Source: an uncultured Eubacteriales bacterium (lineage in GTDB: Bacteria > Bacillota > Clostridia > Oscillospirales > CAG-272). Taken from it: a stretch of 64,000 nucleotides of DNA. The translations under genes and the position numbers were made by a program. Below, piece after piece: positions 18,485-25,543 of this stretch. The DNA lies in the NCBI GenBank assembly GCA_902491535.1, contig CABUHS010000008.1, forward strand, positions 1-64,000. Direction: 5' to 3'. The notes below the pieces were generated by a model that ran no database searches, was not told the DNA's origin, and was given only the letters and a program-made list of their open reading frames with translations. How positions within the stretch are numbered: position 1 is the stretch's first letter; each line of letters opens with the position of its first letter.

Positions 18485-18525
18485 ATAAAAAAATCCGCCG
18501 CGCGCTTCTGTACGAAAAACGGCGG
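18485..18525 (-). terminator. Attenuator terminator of pheA
   Basis: On the minus strand CCGCCG (18520-18525) pairs with CGGCGG (18495-18500), then ATTTTTTTATT. It lies between the leader ORF and pheA, 44 bp before the pheA start. Its 5' arm overlaps ATCCACCGC, which can instead pair with GCGATGGAT inside the leader ORF. Confidence 0.8.
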
Positions 18526-18567
18526 TGGATCCGATATTCTGCCGCGGCGCTCAGGCGCGCCGGCGGT

Positions 18568-18630
18568 TTATATCTTATCCATCGCATATATAAAGTTAAA
18601 AAATCGGTTCTGTTTTAAGCTGTAGAACAT
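18568..18630 (-). CDS. Phe/Tyr-rich leader peptide of pheA
   Basis: A 20-residue ORF begins MFYSLKQN and continues RFFNFIYAMDKI: four Phe and two Tyr, with three Phe within residues 10-13. It has its own ribosome site (GGAG, 9 bases before ATG). It sits between a strong promoter and a terminator in front of pheA. Ribosome stalling at Phe codons when charged tRNA-Phe is scarce would leave the later GCGATGGAT segment free to pair with the terminator arm and let transcription continue. The peptide itself has no recognisable function. Confidence 0.88.
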   Translation of the reverse strand: MFYSLKQNRFFNFIYAMDKI

Positions 18631-18677
18631 TTTTATTATCTCCGTTTTATGCCGCTCTGCCGCGGCTTATAAAAGTT

Positions 18678-18706
18678 ATTATACGCCGCCGGCGGCGGTT
18701 TGTCAA
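18678..18706 (-). promoter_or_regulatory. Sigma-A promoter of the pheA leader
   Basis: TTGACA (18701-18706) and TATAAT (18678-18683) match consensus with a 17-bp spacer on the minus strand. The spacer holds a perfect dyad, CCGCCGCC/GGCGGCGG, a possible repressor site. Confidence 0.9.
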
Positions 18707-18830
18707 TCGTTTTTTCGGATTTTTTAATTTAGAGTAAATTTTCAAAGTAAATGCAACAGTGCAATTTAGGAGTTGCATTTAGAGTGAGAATTTACGTTTT
18801 TTAATTTAGTCGGAAAAACTCGAAAGGCTG

Positions 18831-18859
18831 TTGACATGCATGGCTTTATTTGCTATAAT
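18831..18859 (+). promoter_or_regulatory. Sigma-A promoter of folT
   Basis: TTGACA (18831-18836), 17 bp, TATAAT (18854-18859). Transcription would start about 40 bases before the riboswitch core. Confidence 0.92.
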
Positions 18860-18900
18860 AAGAAACGTCCGGTCTGAGGATACAGAGTCCGGATAAATTT

Positions 18901-19010
18901 ACAGAGTAGAACGCGCGCGTAAAGTGCCGGGAGAACGGGGAGTTGTCTCTCGGACGAAAACACGGAGAGTTTCGCGGTTGCGGTGCGCGTTTCGCATCCC
19001 GCTGTCGCAT
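18901..19010 (+). ncRNA. Tetrahydrofolate riboswitch (class I)
   Basis: The segment carries the conserved blocks I recall for the THF riboswitch: AGAGTAG at the 5' side, AGTGCC and ACGGGGAGTTG in the middle, GGACGAAAA, then GGTGCGCG, GCATCCCGCTG and CGCAT at the 3' side. It lies between a consensus promoter and a terminator, upstream of a folate-type ECF transporter gene, which is the usual context. When bound to reduced folate it probably favours the terminator and turns off folate uptake. Confidence 0.85.
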
Positions 19011-19026
19011 AACTGAGATATGTCCT

Positions 19027-19057
19027 GCCGACGGTGTTTTTGCGTCGGCCTTTTTTA
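19027..19057 (+). terminator. Riboswitch expression-platform terminator
   Basis: GCCGACG (19027-19033) pairs with CGTCGGC (19043-19049), followed by CTTTTTTATT. It lies 17 bases after the aptamer and more than 300 bases before the folT start. Confidence 0.85.
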
Positions 19058-19146
19058 TTGGCGCGGCAATGCTAATGCTTTCGGGTACACACCCGATTTT
19101 GATCCTGCGGCGCGTCTGAGTTTTGCTGTTCAAGCGGCAAGCCTTG

Positions 19147-19330
19147 CGGCGTATCCGTCAGGAATTAAAGTATCCGGCGTTTGCCCTGAGATCGGCAAGC
19201 CCTGCGGCGTATCCGTCAGGAATTAAAGTATCCGGCGTTTGCCCTGAGATCGGCAAGCCCTGCGGCGTATCCGTCAGGAATTAAAGTATCCGGCTTTTAC
19301 CCTGCAAACGATAGGCTTTGCGGTACACCC
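19147..19330 (+). repeat. 58-bp tandem repeat in the folT leader
   Basis: The unit beginning GTATCCGTCAGGAATTAAAG starts at 19151, 19209 and 19267, a period of exactly 58 bp. The first two units are almost identical, the third decays after TATCCGGC and a fourth trace is seen near 19318-19340. It lies between the riboswitch terminator and the folT ribosome site. It contains no ORF. Confidence 0.9.
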
Positions 19331-19384
19331 GTCGGGAATATTTATTTTAGTTATGCTTCTGCGGCATCGCAGAAAGGAAAAACA

Positions 19385-20776
19385 ATGAAAAAAAGAACAA
19401 ACGAATCCGCCGGTCAGGCACTCGGAACCGGAAGAACACGCGAACGCTCAAAGAGAATGCTCTATAAAATGACGCTAAGTGCGATTTTTATCGGACTTGC
19501 GGTAGTTGCAAAACTCTTCCTCTCGTTCAGGATCCCATTTCTGGGAGCAGACGGTATGCGCATCGGAATGTCGGGTGTATTTACCGCGTTTCCCGCTATA
19601 CTTTGCGGTCCGGTGTACGGAGGTGTTGCGAGCGCGGCGTCCGATCTCATCGGATATCTGATAAAACCGGACGGAAGCTACATACCGTGGCTGACGCTGA
19701 CAGCGTTTCTCGGAGGAGTCTTAAAGGGACTGATATGGCGGCTGTTTACACGCCGTCCCGGAGTAAAGGCGCGTGCGGCAGTGCTTGCGTCGATACTGCT
19801 TGTCGGAGCGTTCGGCACGGCGACGCATGTCAGCCTTGTGAGCGACGGCATTATGAGCGGTTTTACCGCTGTACAGACCCAAATCGGTACACGCGGAATG
19901 CTTGAAGCGCAGGATAAAAGTCCTCTGTCCGCGGCGGTCATATCTCTTGCAAAGTACAACAATGATGTATTTACGGTAGTGTCCGCCGACGATGCGGAGC
20001 GTATCGTGCTGCCGTCCGCGGCGGAGCTTGACGGAAGCAGCCGGCCTCTGACGAAGATAGGTAAGGGCGCGTTTGCGGACTGCGGCTCGCTTACAGAGCT
20101 TGTCATTCCCGCGTCGTACAAGACGGTAGCCGACGGTGCGCTTGACGGACTCGACGCCGAAAAGGTCACCGTTGTATGCAAGGGTGGCTCGGCGGCGGAA
20201 AAATTCGCGGAGGCAAACGGCTTTAAGTGCGTGCTTTCCGAGGATATACCCGAAACGGTGCTTTCGCTCGACAGTATAAAAAAGGACGGAGAGATATCGG
20301 TAAAGGGACTTTACTCTGACGGATTTAAGGTTGACAGCAGCGACGCTTTCCGCAAGAATCTCTGTACATATATTTCGCTTGCAACTCTCGGTCTTGAGCT
20401 TGCCGCACTCATCGGTATAATCTATTTTGCCGTTGATGTATCGGTCGGCAGATATGAGCGCCGCCATGCGGAGCGCATAAGCTCGGCGGAAGGCTCAGAG
20501 GAAAAGAAAAAGGGATTCATCCGGGGGCATTTCAACCCGTATCTTGTCAAGATAATGCTTGCCACCGTCCTTTCGGGGATTATCGTGACGACGGTCAACA
20601 CGAAGATATTGCAGATCGTTCTGGCGGTATATAACGGAAGAAGCTTCCTTATCCTCTGGATACCGCGTCTGCTTGAGGAGGTAGCGGTATGCACCGTTCA
20701 GTCCTTCCTCATTTCTCTGCTTTACGGAGTTTACATCAGTACGGTGGGCAAAAAGAGCGAAAAGCTGCTGAAATAA
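19385..20776 (+). CDS. folT: ECF transporter S component (folate family) with an inserted LRR-like domain
   Basis: Residues 25-165 read as the first helices of a folate-type S component (LSAIFIGLAVVAKLFLSFRIP, MRIGMSGVFTAFPAILCGPVYGGVASAASDLIGYL, WLTLTAFLGGVLKGLIW). Residues about 175-320 are an insertion with a BspA-type LRR motif (LTKIGKGAFADCGSLTELVIPAS, then EKVTVVCKGGSAAEKFAEANG), followed by helices again (LATLGLELAALIGIIYFAVDV, LVKIMLATVLSGIIVTTVNTK). S components bind the vitamin and work with the shared EcfAAT energising module, which is not in this window. The riboswitch upstream supports folate. Length (463) is more than twice the usual 170-200. The start has AAAGGA. Confidence 0.8.
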   Translation: MKKRTNESAGQALGTGRTRERSKRMLYKMTLSAIFIGLAVVAKLFLSFRIPFLGADGMRIGMSGVFTAFPAILCGPVYGGVASAASDLIGYLIKPDGSYIPWLTLTAFLGGVLKGLIWRLFTRRPGVKARAAVLASILLVGAFGTATHVSLVSDGIMSGFTAVQTQIGTRGMLEAQDKSPLSAAVISLAKYNNDVFTVVSADDAERIVLPSAAELDGSSRPLTKIGKGAFADCGSLTELVIPASYKTVADGALDGLDAEKVTVVCKGGSAAEKFAEANGFKCVLSEDIPETVLSLDSIKKDGEISVKGLYSDGFKVDSSDAFRKNLCTYISLATLGLELAALIGIIYFAVDVSVGRYERRHAERISSAEGSEEKKKGFIRGHFNPYLVKIMLATVLSGIIVTTVNTKILQIVLAVYNGRSFLILWIPRLLEEVAVCTVQSFLISLLYGVYISTVGKKSEKLLK

Positions 20777-20849
20777 AAAGAAACCTACGAAAATTTTTCT
20801 GTAACGTTCGCTGCGCGGATCGCGCATAAGCGGCAGAACGGAGGTCATT

Positions 20850-22061
20850 ATGACTGAACGCATATACGAAAAAAACGGAGATATTTTTGATTTTTATGCA
20901 CAGGTCACCGGATGCACCGAAGCTGACGGCGGATTTGAAATTATTCTCGACCGCACGGCGTTTTTCCCGGGAGGAGGCGGACAGCGTCCGGATTCCGGAG
21001 TGCTGATATGCGGAGACAGGACCGTGCATGTCCTGTCTGCTGCCGAGAGAGACGGTGTGCATGTTCATCTGACCGACTCCCCTCTTCCGGCAGGCTCGGC
21101 GGTACGCGGTGTACTCGATACGGAAAAGCGGCTTTGCAGAATGCAGAACCACAGCGGCGAGCATATCCTGTCCGGACTTGCTTTCAGCATGTTCGGCTGT
21201 AATAACGTCGGCTTTCATATGTCCGAGGACGGGAGCGGAAATGTCGTTTCCGTAACGGTCGATTTTGACAGAGAGCTTGACGTAGAGGAGCTTGTGCGCC
21301 TTGAGACAGAGGCAAACCGGGCGGTCGCGCGCAATATCCGCTTTGACTGCTTTTTCCCGTCTCCGGAGGAGCTTGCGGCGATGCCGTACAGGAGCAAAAA
21401 GGAGATTTCGGGAGCGGTTCGGCTCGTATCCGCTGAGGGCGTCGACCTTTGCGCCTGCTGCGCGCCTCATGTGTCTCAGAGCGGGCAGATAGGCGAAATA
21501 AAGATCATCGGTGCGATAAGATATAAGGGCGGAATGCGTCTTACCGTATGCTGCGGAGCGGCTGCGCTTCGCGATCACCGCGCACGTCTTGCGGCGACCG
21601 ATAAAATATCGGCGCTGCTGTCAGTTAAGGACGACAGTCTTCCCGAGGGAGTGACTCGCCTGCTTGAAGCGGCTGAAAATGAAAAGAAAGCGGTGCGCGA
21701 GCTTCGCTCGGCGCTCTGCGACCGCATTTTTGAAACGGAAACGAACCGTACGGACGGCAGTGTAGGCGGATTCAGAATAATATTTGAGCCGCTGCTCGAT
21801 CAGACCGCGCGTCGCGCGCTTGCTCAGCGTATTGCGGAATATGCTGACTGTATATGCATAATTTTTTCGGGTACAGACGGACTTTACGACTATACTGCCG
21901 CCGCGCCTGAAAAGAGGGCGGAAAGCTATTCGCTCCGCGCGCTTGCGTCGGATATGCGTGAGACTCTCGGAGGCTCTGGAGGAGGAAACGGCACGGTGAT
22001 AAACGGAAGGGTCACATCGGACCGGAGAACTATAGAAGACTGCGTGCTTTTTAAGGCGTAA
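20850..22061 (+). CDS. Alanyl-tRNA editing protein, AlaX type with C-terminal DHHA1-like domain
   Basis: The 403-residue protein resembles the editing half of alanyl-tRNA synthetase. Residues 1-90 form the beta-barrel linker (DRTAFFPGGGGQRPDSG). Residues 95-230 are the editing domain with zinc ligands HSGEH and CACCAPH. Residues 240-403 form a DHHA1-like domain ending in a Gly-rich patch (LGGSGGGNGTVING). It hydrolyses mischarged Ser-tRNA-Ala or Gly-tRNA-Ala in trans. It starts with a CGGAGG site, 73 bp after folT, and probably shares that transcript. The 111 bp between its stop and the next promoter hold no clear signal. Confidence 0.88.
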   Translation: MTERIYEKNGDIFDFYAQVTGCTEADGGFEIILDRTAFFPGGGGQRPDSGVLICGDRTVHVLSAAERDGVHVHLTDSPLPAGSAVRGVLDTEKRLCRMQNHSGEHILSGLAFSMFGCNNVGFHMSEDGSGNVVSVTVDFDRELDVEELVRLETEANRAVARNIRFDCFFPSPEELAAMPYRSKKEISGAVRLVSAEGVDLCACCAPHVSQSGQIGEIKIIGAIRYKGGMRLTVCCGAAALRDHRARLAATDKISALLSVKDDSLPEGVTRLLEAAENEKKAVRELRSALCDRIFETETNRTDGSVGGFRIIFEPLLDQTARRALAQRIAEYADCICIIFSGTDGLYDYTAAAPEKRAESYSLRALASDMRETLGGSGGGNGTVINGRVTSDRRTIEDCVLFKA

Positions 22062-22172
22062 GAAGCGATACTGCCGCAGCCGCATCGGACTTTTTCTTCA
22101 CGGCGGATTATTTTTTTGGAAGCGGTTTTGCAGGAAAAATATTAAAAAGTTGCAAAAACAGTAAAAAAAGCG

Positions 22173-22201
22173 TTGACAAACCTTGATAAAAGGTGTATAC
22201 T
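22173..22201 (+). promoter_or_regulatory. Sigma-A promoter of the aromatic amino acid operon
   Basis: TTGACA (22173-22178), 17 bp, TATACT (22196-22201). The transcript would begin near 22208, run through a first hairpin (AAGCAGAA with TTCTGCTT, 22215-22250) and then the leader ORF. Confidence 0.9.
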
Positions 22202-22313
22202 CCTATTATATTAAAAGCAGAATGTACTTGCCTTGGCGGCGGTTCTGCTTGTATTTTCGGCTATGGTCTTAGTCTCGGCTGAAATGTTAAATTATTCGGA
22301 AAGGAACAGTGCA

Positions 22314-22382
22314 ATGAACAAATCGGTATTTTATTACTATTACTTTATAAAAGCGATGGATAATTGCATTGTTCGAAAATGA
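22314..22382 (+). CDS. Phe/Tyr leader peptide of the aro operon
   Basis: A 22-residue ORF begins MNKSV, followed by six aromatic codons in a row, FYYYYF (residues 6-11), then IKAMDNCIVRK. An AAGGA ribosome site lies 8 bases before ATG. It stands between a consensus promoter and a terminator ahead of the chorismate-pathway genes. Slow decoding of the Tyr/Phe run would hold the ribosome there and leave GCGATGGATA (codons 14-17) free to pair with TATCCACCGC in the terminator arm (9 of 10 bases). This is a classic attenuation layout. No function for the free peptide is suggested. Confidence 0.92.
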   Translation: MNKSVFYYYYFIKAMDNCIVRK

Positions 22383-22419
22383 ATCCCTCAAGCGGGATTC
22401 GCCGACAAAGCTGAATATC

Positions 22420-22463
22420 CACCGCTGCTTTTCGTATTCTGAAATCGCAGCGGTGTTTTTGTT
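22420..22463 (+). terminator. Attenuator terminator of the aro operon
   Basis: CACCGCTGC (22420-22428) pairs perfectly with GCAGCGGTG (22447-22455), followed by TTTTTGTTTG. A small hairpin, GAATCCC/GGGATTC (22381-22400), lies between the leader stop and this terminator. The remaining 200 bp to the first gene contain no ORF of note. Confidence 0.9.
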
Positions 22464-22662
22464 TGCCGGGACGCGGCAGCGGGGAAGGCGTACTGCATAT
22501 ATATGCAGCAGATACGGTTTTATTTCGTAAAGTGCGGACTTCGCCGAAGCGCGTCCGATACAATGATCCGGTACGGCTCCGATGCAATGCCGGATCGCAC
22601 AGAACGTTAAAACCGAAATTTTCGACCGCCGCGAAGCGGATAAATGAGGAAGGAATTTTGTC

Positions 22663-23982
22663 ATGAAAACAGACGGAAAAAGCTTTACAGACGCAAGAAA
22701 TACCGTGAGCGAGGTCGACCGCGAGATCGCCGCTCTTTTTGAAAAAAGAATGAAAGCGGTACGCGTTATCGCGCAGTATAAATCCGAAAACGGACTTCCG
22801 GTATTTGACGGAGCGCGCGAGGCGGAGCTGCTCGGCAGAAACGCCGGATATATCTTGGATCCCGAGATTCTTCCTTATTATAAAAAATTTGCGGCGGATA
22901 CGGTTGAGATATCAAAGAAATATCAGAGAAAGCTTATCGGAGACACCGAAAAGGACGGCAGAATGACTCTGCATGTCGATACATCGGGCATCGGCTACGA
23001 TATAACCGTCGGCAGGGGCTGTATCGACTGCGCGGGGGATATGCTCTGCGGATATAAAAAGGTGCTTGTCGTCACCGACAGCGGTGTTCCTGCGCAGTAT
23101 GCGCAGAGAGTTGCCGCGACATGCAGCGGCGCTGTCACCGTAACGGTAGAGCAGGGCGAGCAGACGAAAAATCCCGACACATACGTTATGCTGCTCAAAA
23201 GAATGCTTGCAGAGTGTTTTACGCGCCGAGACTGCGTTGTCGCTGTCGGAGGCGGGGTGGTAGGAGACCTTTCCGGCTTTGCCGCCGCATCGTATATGCG
23301 GGGCATAGATTTTTATAACATACCTACGACGCTGCTCTCTCAGCTCGATTCGAGCATCGGTGGAAAGACGGCTGTCGATCTCAACGGAATCAAGAACTCT
23401 GTCGGCGCGTTCCATGCTCCCCGCAGGGTGCTTATAGATCCCGACCTGCTTGCGACGCTTCCGCGCAGACATGTGTCAAACGGACTTGCCGAGGCGATTA
23501 AAATGTCGCTTACATCTGATCCGGGTCTCTTTGAGATTTTTGAGAGCGGAGACATAAGTGCGCGCCTTGAGGAGATAATAATAAGATCGCTGCGCGTCAA
23601 GCGTTATGTTGTTCAGGAGGACGAAAAGGAGCAGGGACTTCGCAGGATACTGAATTTCGGGCATACGCTCGGCCACGGTATAGAGAGCGCCGAGGGCTGC
23701 TCCGGACTTCTGCACGGTGAGTGCGTCGCGCTCGGAATGATACCGATGTGTTCGGACAGCGTCCGGAGCAGGCTTATACCGGTGCTTGAAGCCGCTGGGC
23801 TTCCCACATCGTATAACGGAAATGCGGACAGCGTCATAGAAGCCGTTATGCACGATAAAAAGGCGGGGGCGGACGGGATAACCGCCGTTACCGTCGAAGC
23901 TCCGGGTTCATTTGAGTTTGTCCGTATGGATCGCAGTGAGCTTTCACGCAGACTTGAACTTATTCCGCACGGACGTGCGTGA
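22663..23982 (+). CDS. aroB: Chorismate mutase fused to 3-dehydroquinate synthase
   Basis: A 439-residue fusion. Residues 15-90 are an AroQ-type chorismate mutase with the expected residues (EVDREIAALFEKRM, YKSENGLPVFDGARE). Residues 100-439 are 3-dehydroquinate synthase with the NAD-binding VAVGGGVVGDLSGFAAASYMRG, the conserved TTLLSQLDSSIGGKTAVDLNGIKN, GLAEAIK, and the zinc ligands of NFGHTLGHGIE and LHGECVALGM. The synthase closes DAHP to 3-dehydroquinate; the mutase turns chorismate into prephenate. It is the first gene of the operon after the attenuator. TyrA in this operon has no mutase domain, so this fused one probably feeds the tyrosine branch. Confidence 0.93.
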   Translation: MKTDGKSFTDARNTVSEVDREIAALFEKRMKAVRVIAQYKSENGLPVFDGAREAELLGRNAGYILDPEILPYYKKFAADTVEISKKYQRKLIGDTEKDGRMTLHVDTSGIGYDITVGRGCIDCAGDMLCGYKKVLVVTDSGVPAQYAQRVAATCSGAVTVTVEQGEQTKNPDTYVMLLKRMLAECFTRRDCVVAVGGGVVGDLSGFAAASYMRGIDFYNIPTTLLSQLDSSIGGKTAVDLNGIKNSVGAFHAPRRVLIDPDLLATLPRRHVSNGLAEAIKMSLTSDPGLFEIFESGDISARLEEIIIRSLRVKRYVVQEDEKEQGLRRILNFGHTLGHGIESAEGCSGLLHGECVALGMIPMCSDSVRSRLIPVLEAAGLPTSYNGNADSVIEAVMHDKKAGADGITAVTVEAPGSFEFVRMDRSELSRRLELIPHGRA

Positions 23983-24300
23983 GAGTGGTATTTGTAAGCG
24001 GAGGCGCTTGCGGGGTTGTCCGAAATAGCACCACTTTGAAAAAGATATTTTCGCTCGTTTTTATGTGAGACCTCTGCGGCTGCGCTTCCGAAAAAACGTC
24101 ACTGTTTTAATTCGTTTTGTGTGAGACTTTTTCATCGTACGTTACTGTAAAAAAGTTTTCGTCTCCTTTTACAAAAAGGAGACGCAGAGGGGCGCGCAGC
24201 CCTTGTCGCCGCCCGCAGGCGGCGAAACATCACCTCCGCGTACCGCCTGCGCGGACATAACAAATATCGGGCGGACTTGTACTGAAAGGAAAATTCGGAT
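23983..24300. other. 318-bp gap between aroB and aroC with hairpins
   Basis: The gap holds a hairpin CGTCTCCTTTT / AAAAGGAGACG (about 24160-24184), a GCCGCC/GGCGGC hairpin (about 24209-24223) and two loosely related stretches ending in TGTGAGAC (about 24065 and 24125). No ORF or promoter is convincing. The first hairpin lacks a T tract, so it is not a clear terminator. Confidence 0.5.
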
Positions 24301-25401
24301 ATGAAAAATACATTCGGTCAGAGCGTTTCGGTAACGCTGTTCGGAGAAAGCCACGGCGCGCAGATAGGCGCTGTTATCGACGGACTTGCACCGGGAATAC
24401 CGGTCGACGAGAATTACATTGTCTCGCGGCTCGATCTCCGCAGACCGCAGGGCAGGATCTCGACGGCGCGCCGCGAGACGGACAAGTTCTGCATATGCAG
24501 CGGCGTAAAGGACGGCTATACGACGGGAACTCCGATTTGCATAACCATTCCGAACGCGGATACGCGCAGCGGAGATTACGAAAAGATGCAGCGCGCGGCG
24601 CGTCCCGGACACGCCGATATGACCGCGTATTTCAAATATCACGGCTTTGAGGATTACCGCGGCGGCGGACATTTCAGCGGAAGAATAACCGCTCCGCTCG
24701 TTGCCGCAGGCGCTATAATGACCTCTGCGCTTAAAGCAAAGGGAATTGTTATCGGCACTCATATAAAGAACTGTGCAGGCATAAATGACCGCGGCTTTTC
24801 GGCGGACGAAGCAGGATTGCGCGCCGACATCGGGCTGCTTGAGAATATGAGTTTTGCGGTGCTTGAGGGCAGTGCGGAGCCGTCTATGCGCGACGCTATA
24901 ACCGAGGCGGCAAACGCCGGAGACAGCGTCGGAGGCGTTCTTGAAACGGCGGTCTGCGGAGTTCCGGCAGGAGTCGGAGAGCCTTGGTTCGACACGGTCG
25001 AGGGAATTCTGGCGCACGCAATGTTCAGCATTCCGGCGATCAAGGGCGTTCAGTTCGGGGCAGGCTTCGGCTTTGCCGATATGCGCGGCAGCGAGGCAAA
25101 CGATCCTATGAGAATGCGCGGCGGCAGAGTTGTAACCGAAACGAACAATAACGGCGGTATCAACGGAGGCATCACAAACGGTATGCCGATCCTGTTTTCC
25201 TGCGCCGTAAAACCAACGCCGTCGATATCGGTTACGCAGAAAACGGTGGATATAATAAATAAGGAAGATACCGACATTACCGTCGGAGGCAGACACGATC
25301 CCGCGGTAATACACCGTGCAAGGATAGTTGTCGACAGTATGGCGGCGCTCGTACTCTGCGACGCGCTTGCGATGAGATACGGAACGGACTGGCTCGCATA
25401 A
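24301..25401 (+). CDS. aroC: Chorismate synthase
   Basis: A 366-residue enzyme with the family signatures: SVTLFGESHGAQIGAVIDG near the start, LDLRRPQGRISTARRETD, the GHADMTAYFKY His/Asp region, NNNGGINGGITNGMPI, and the C-terminal GRHDPAVIHRARIVVDSMAALVL. It removes phosphate from EPSP using reduced FMN. It follows the CM-AroB fusion after a hairpin-bearing gap and precedes aroE-aroK. AAAGGA lies before ATG. Confidence 0.97.
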   Translation: MKNTFGQSVSVTLFGESHGAQIGAVIDGLAPGIPVDENYIVSRLDLRRPQGRISTARRETDKFCICSGVKDGYTTGTPICITIPNADTRSGDYEKMQRAARPGHADMTAYFKYHGFEDYRGGGHFSGRITAPLVAAGAIMTSALKAKGIVIGTHIKNCAGINDRGFSADEAGLRADIGLLENMSFAVLEGSAEPSMRDAITEAANAGDSVGGVLETAVCGVPAGVGEPWFDTVEGILAHAMFSIPAIKGVQFGAGFGFADMRGSEANDPMRMRGGRVVTETNNNGGINGGITNGMPILFSCAVKPTPSISVTQKTVDIINKEDTDITVGGRHDPAVIHRARIVVDSMAALVLCDALAMRYGTDWLA

Positions 25402-25543
25402 GCCGCGGTTCTGACGGGATCTGAATAGATTCGGAGTTTCGGCAAAAGCAGCGGCAATGCGGTTTAGATTCGGACGGCAGACAGAATGCCGGGTAAAAAA
25501 AGATTCCGGCGGCATTACGGCGTGCCGGACAAAAGGAGAATTC

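Noticed and set aside
19147..19330. CRISPR-like repeats with 58-bp period
   Set aside because: The whole 58-bp unit repeats with no unique spacers.
22208..22463. T-box leader for the aro operon
   Set aside because: No T-box core (AGGGTGGNACCGCG-like) or specifier stem was seen; the leader ORF with aromatic codons explains the structure better.
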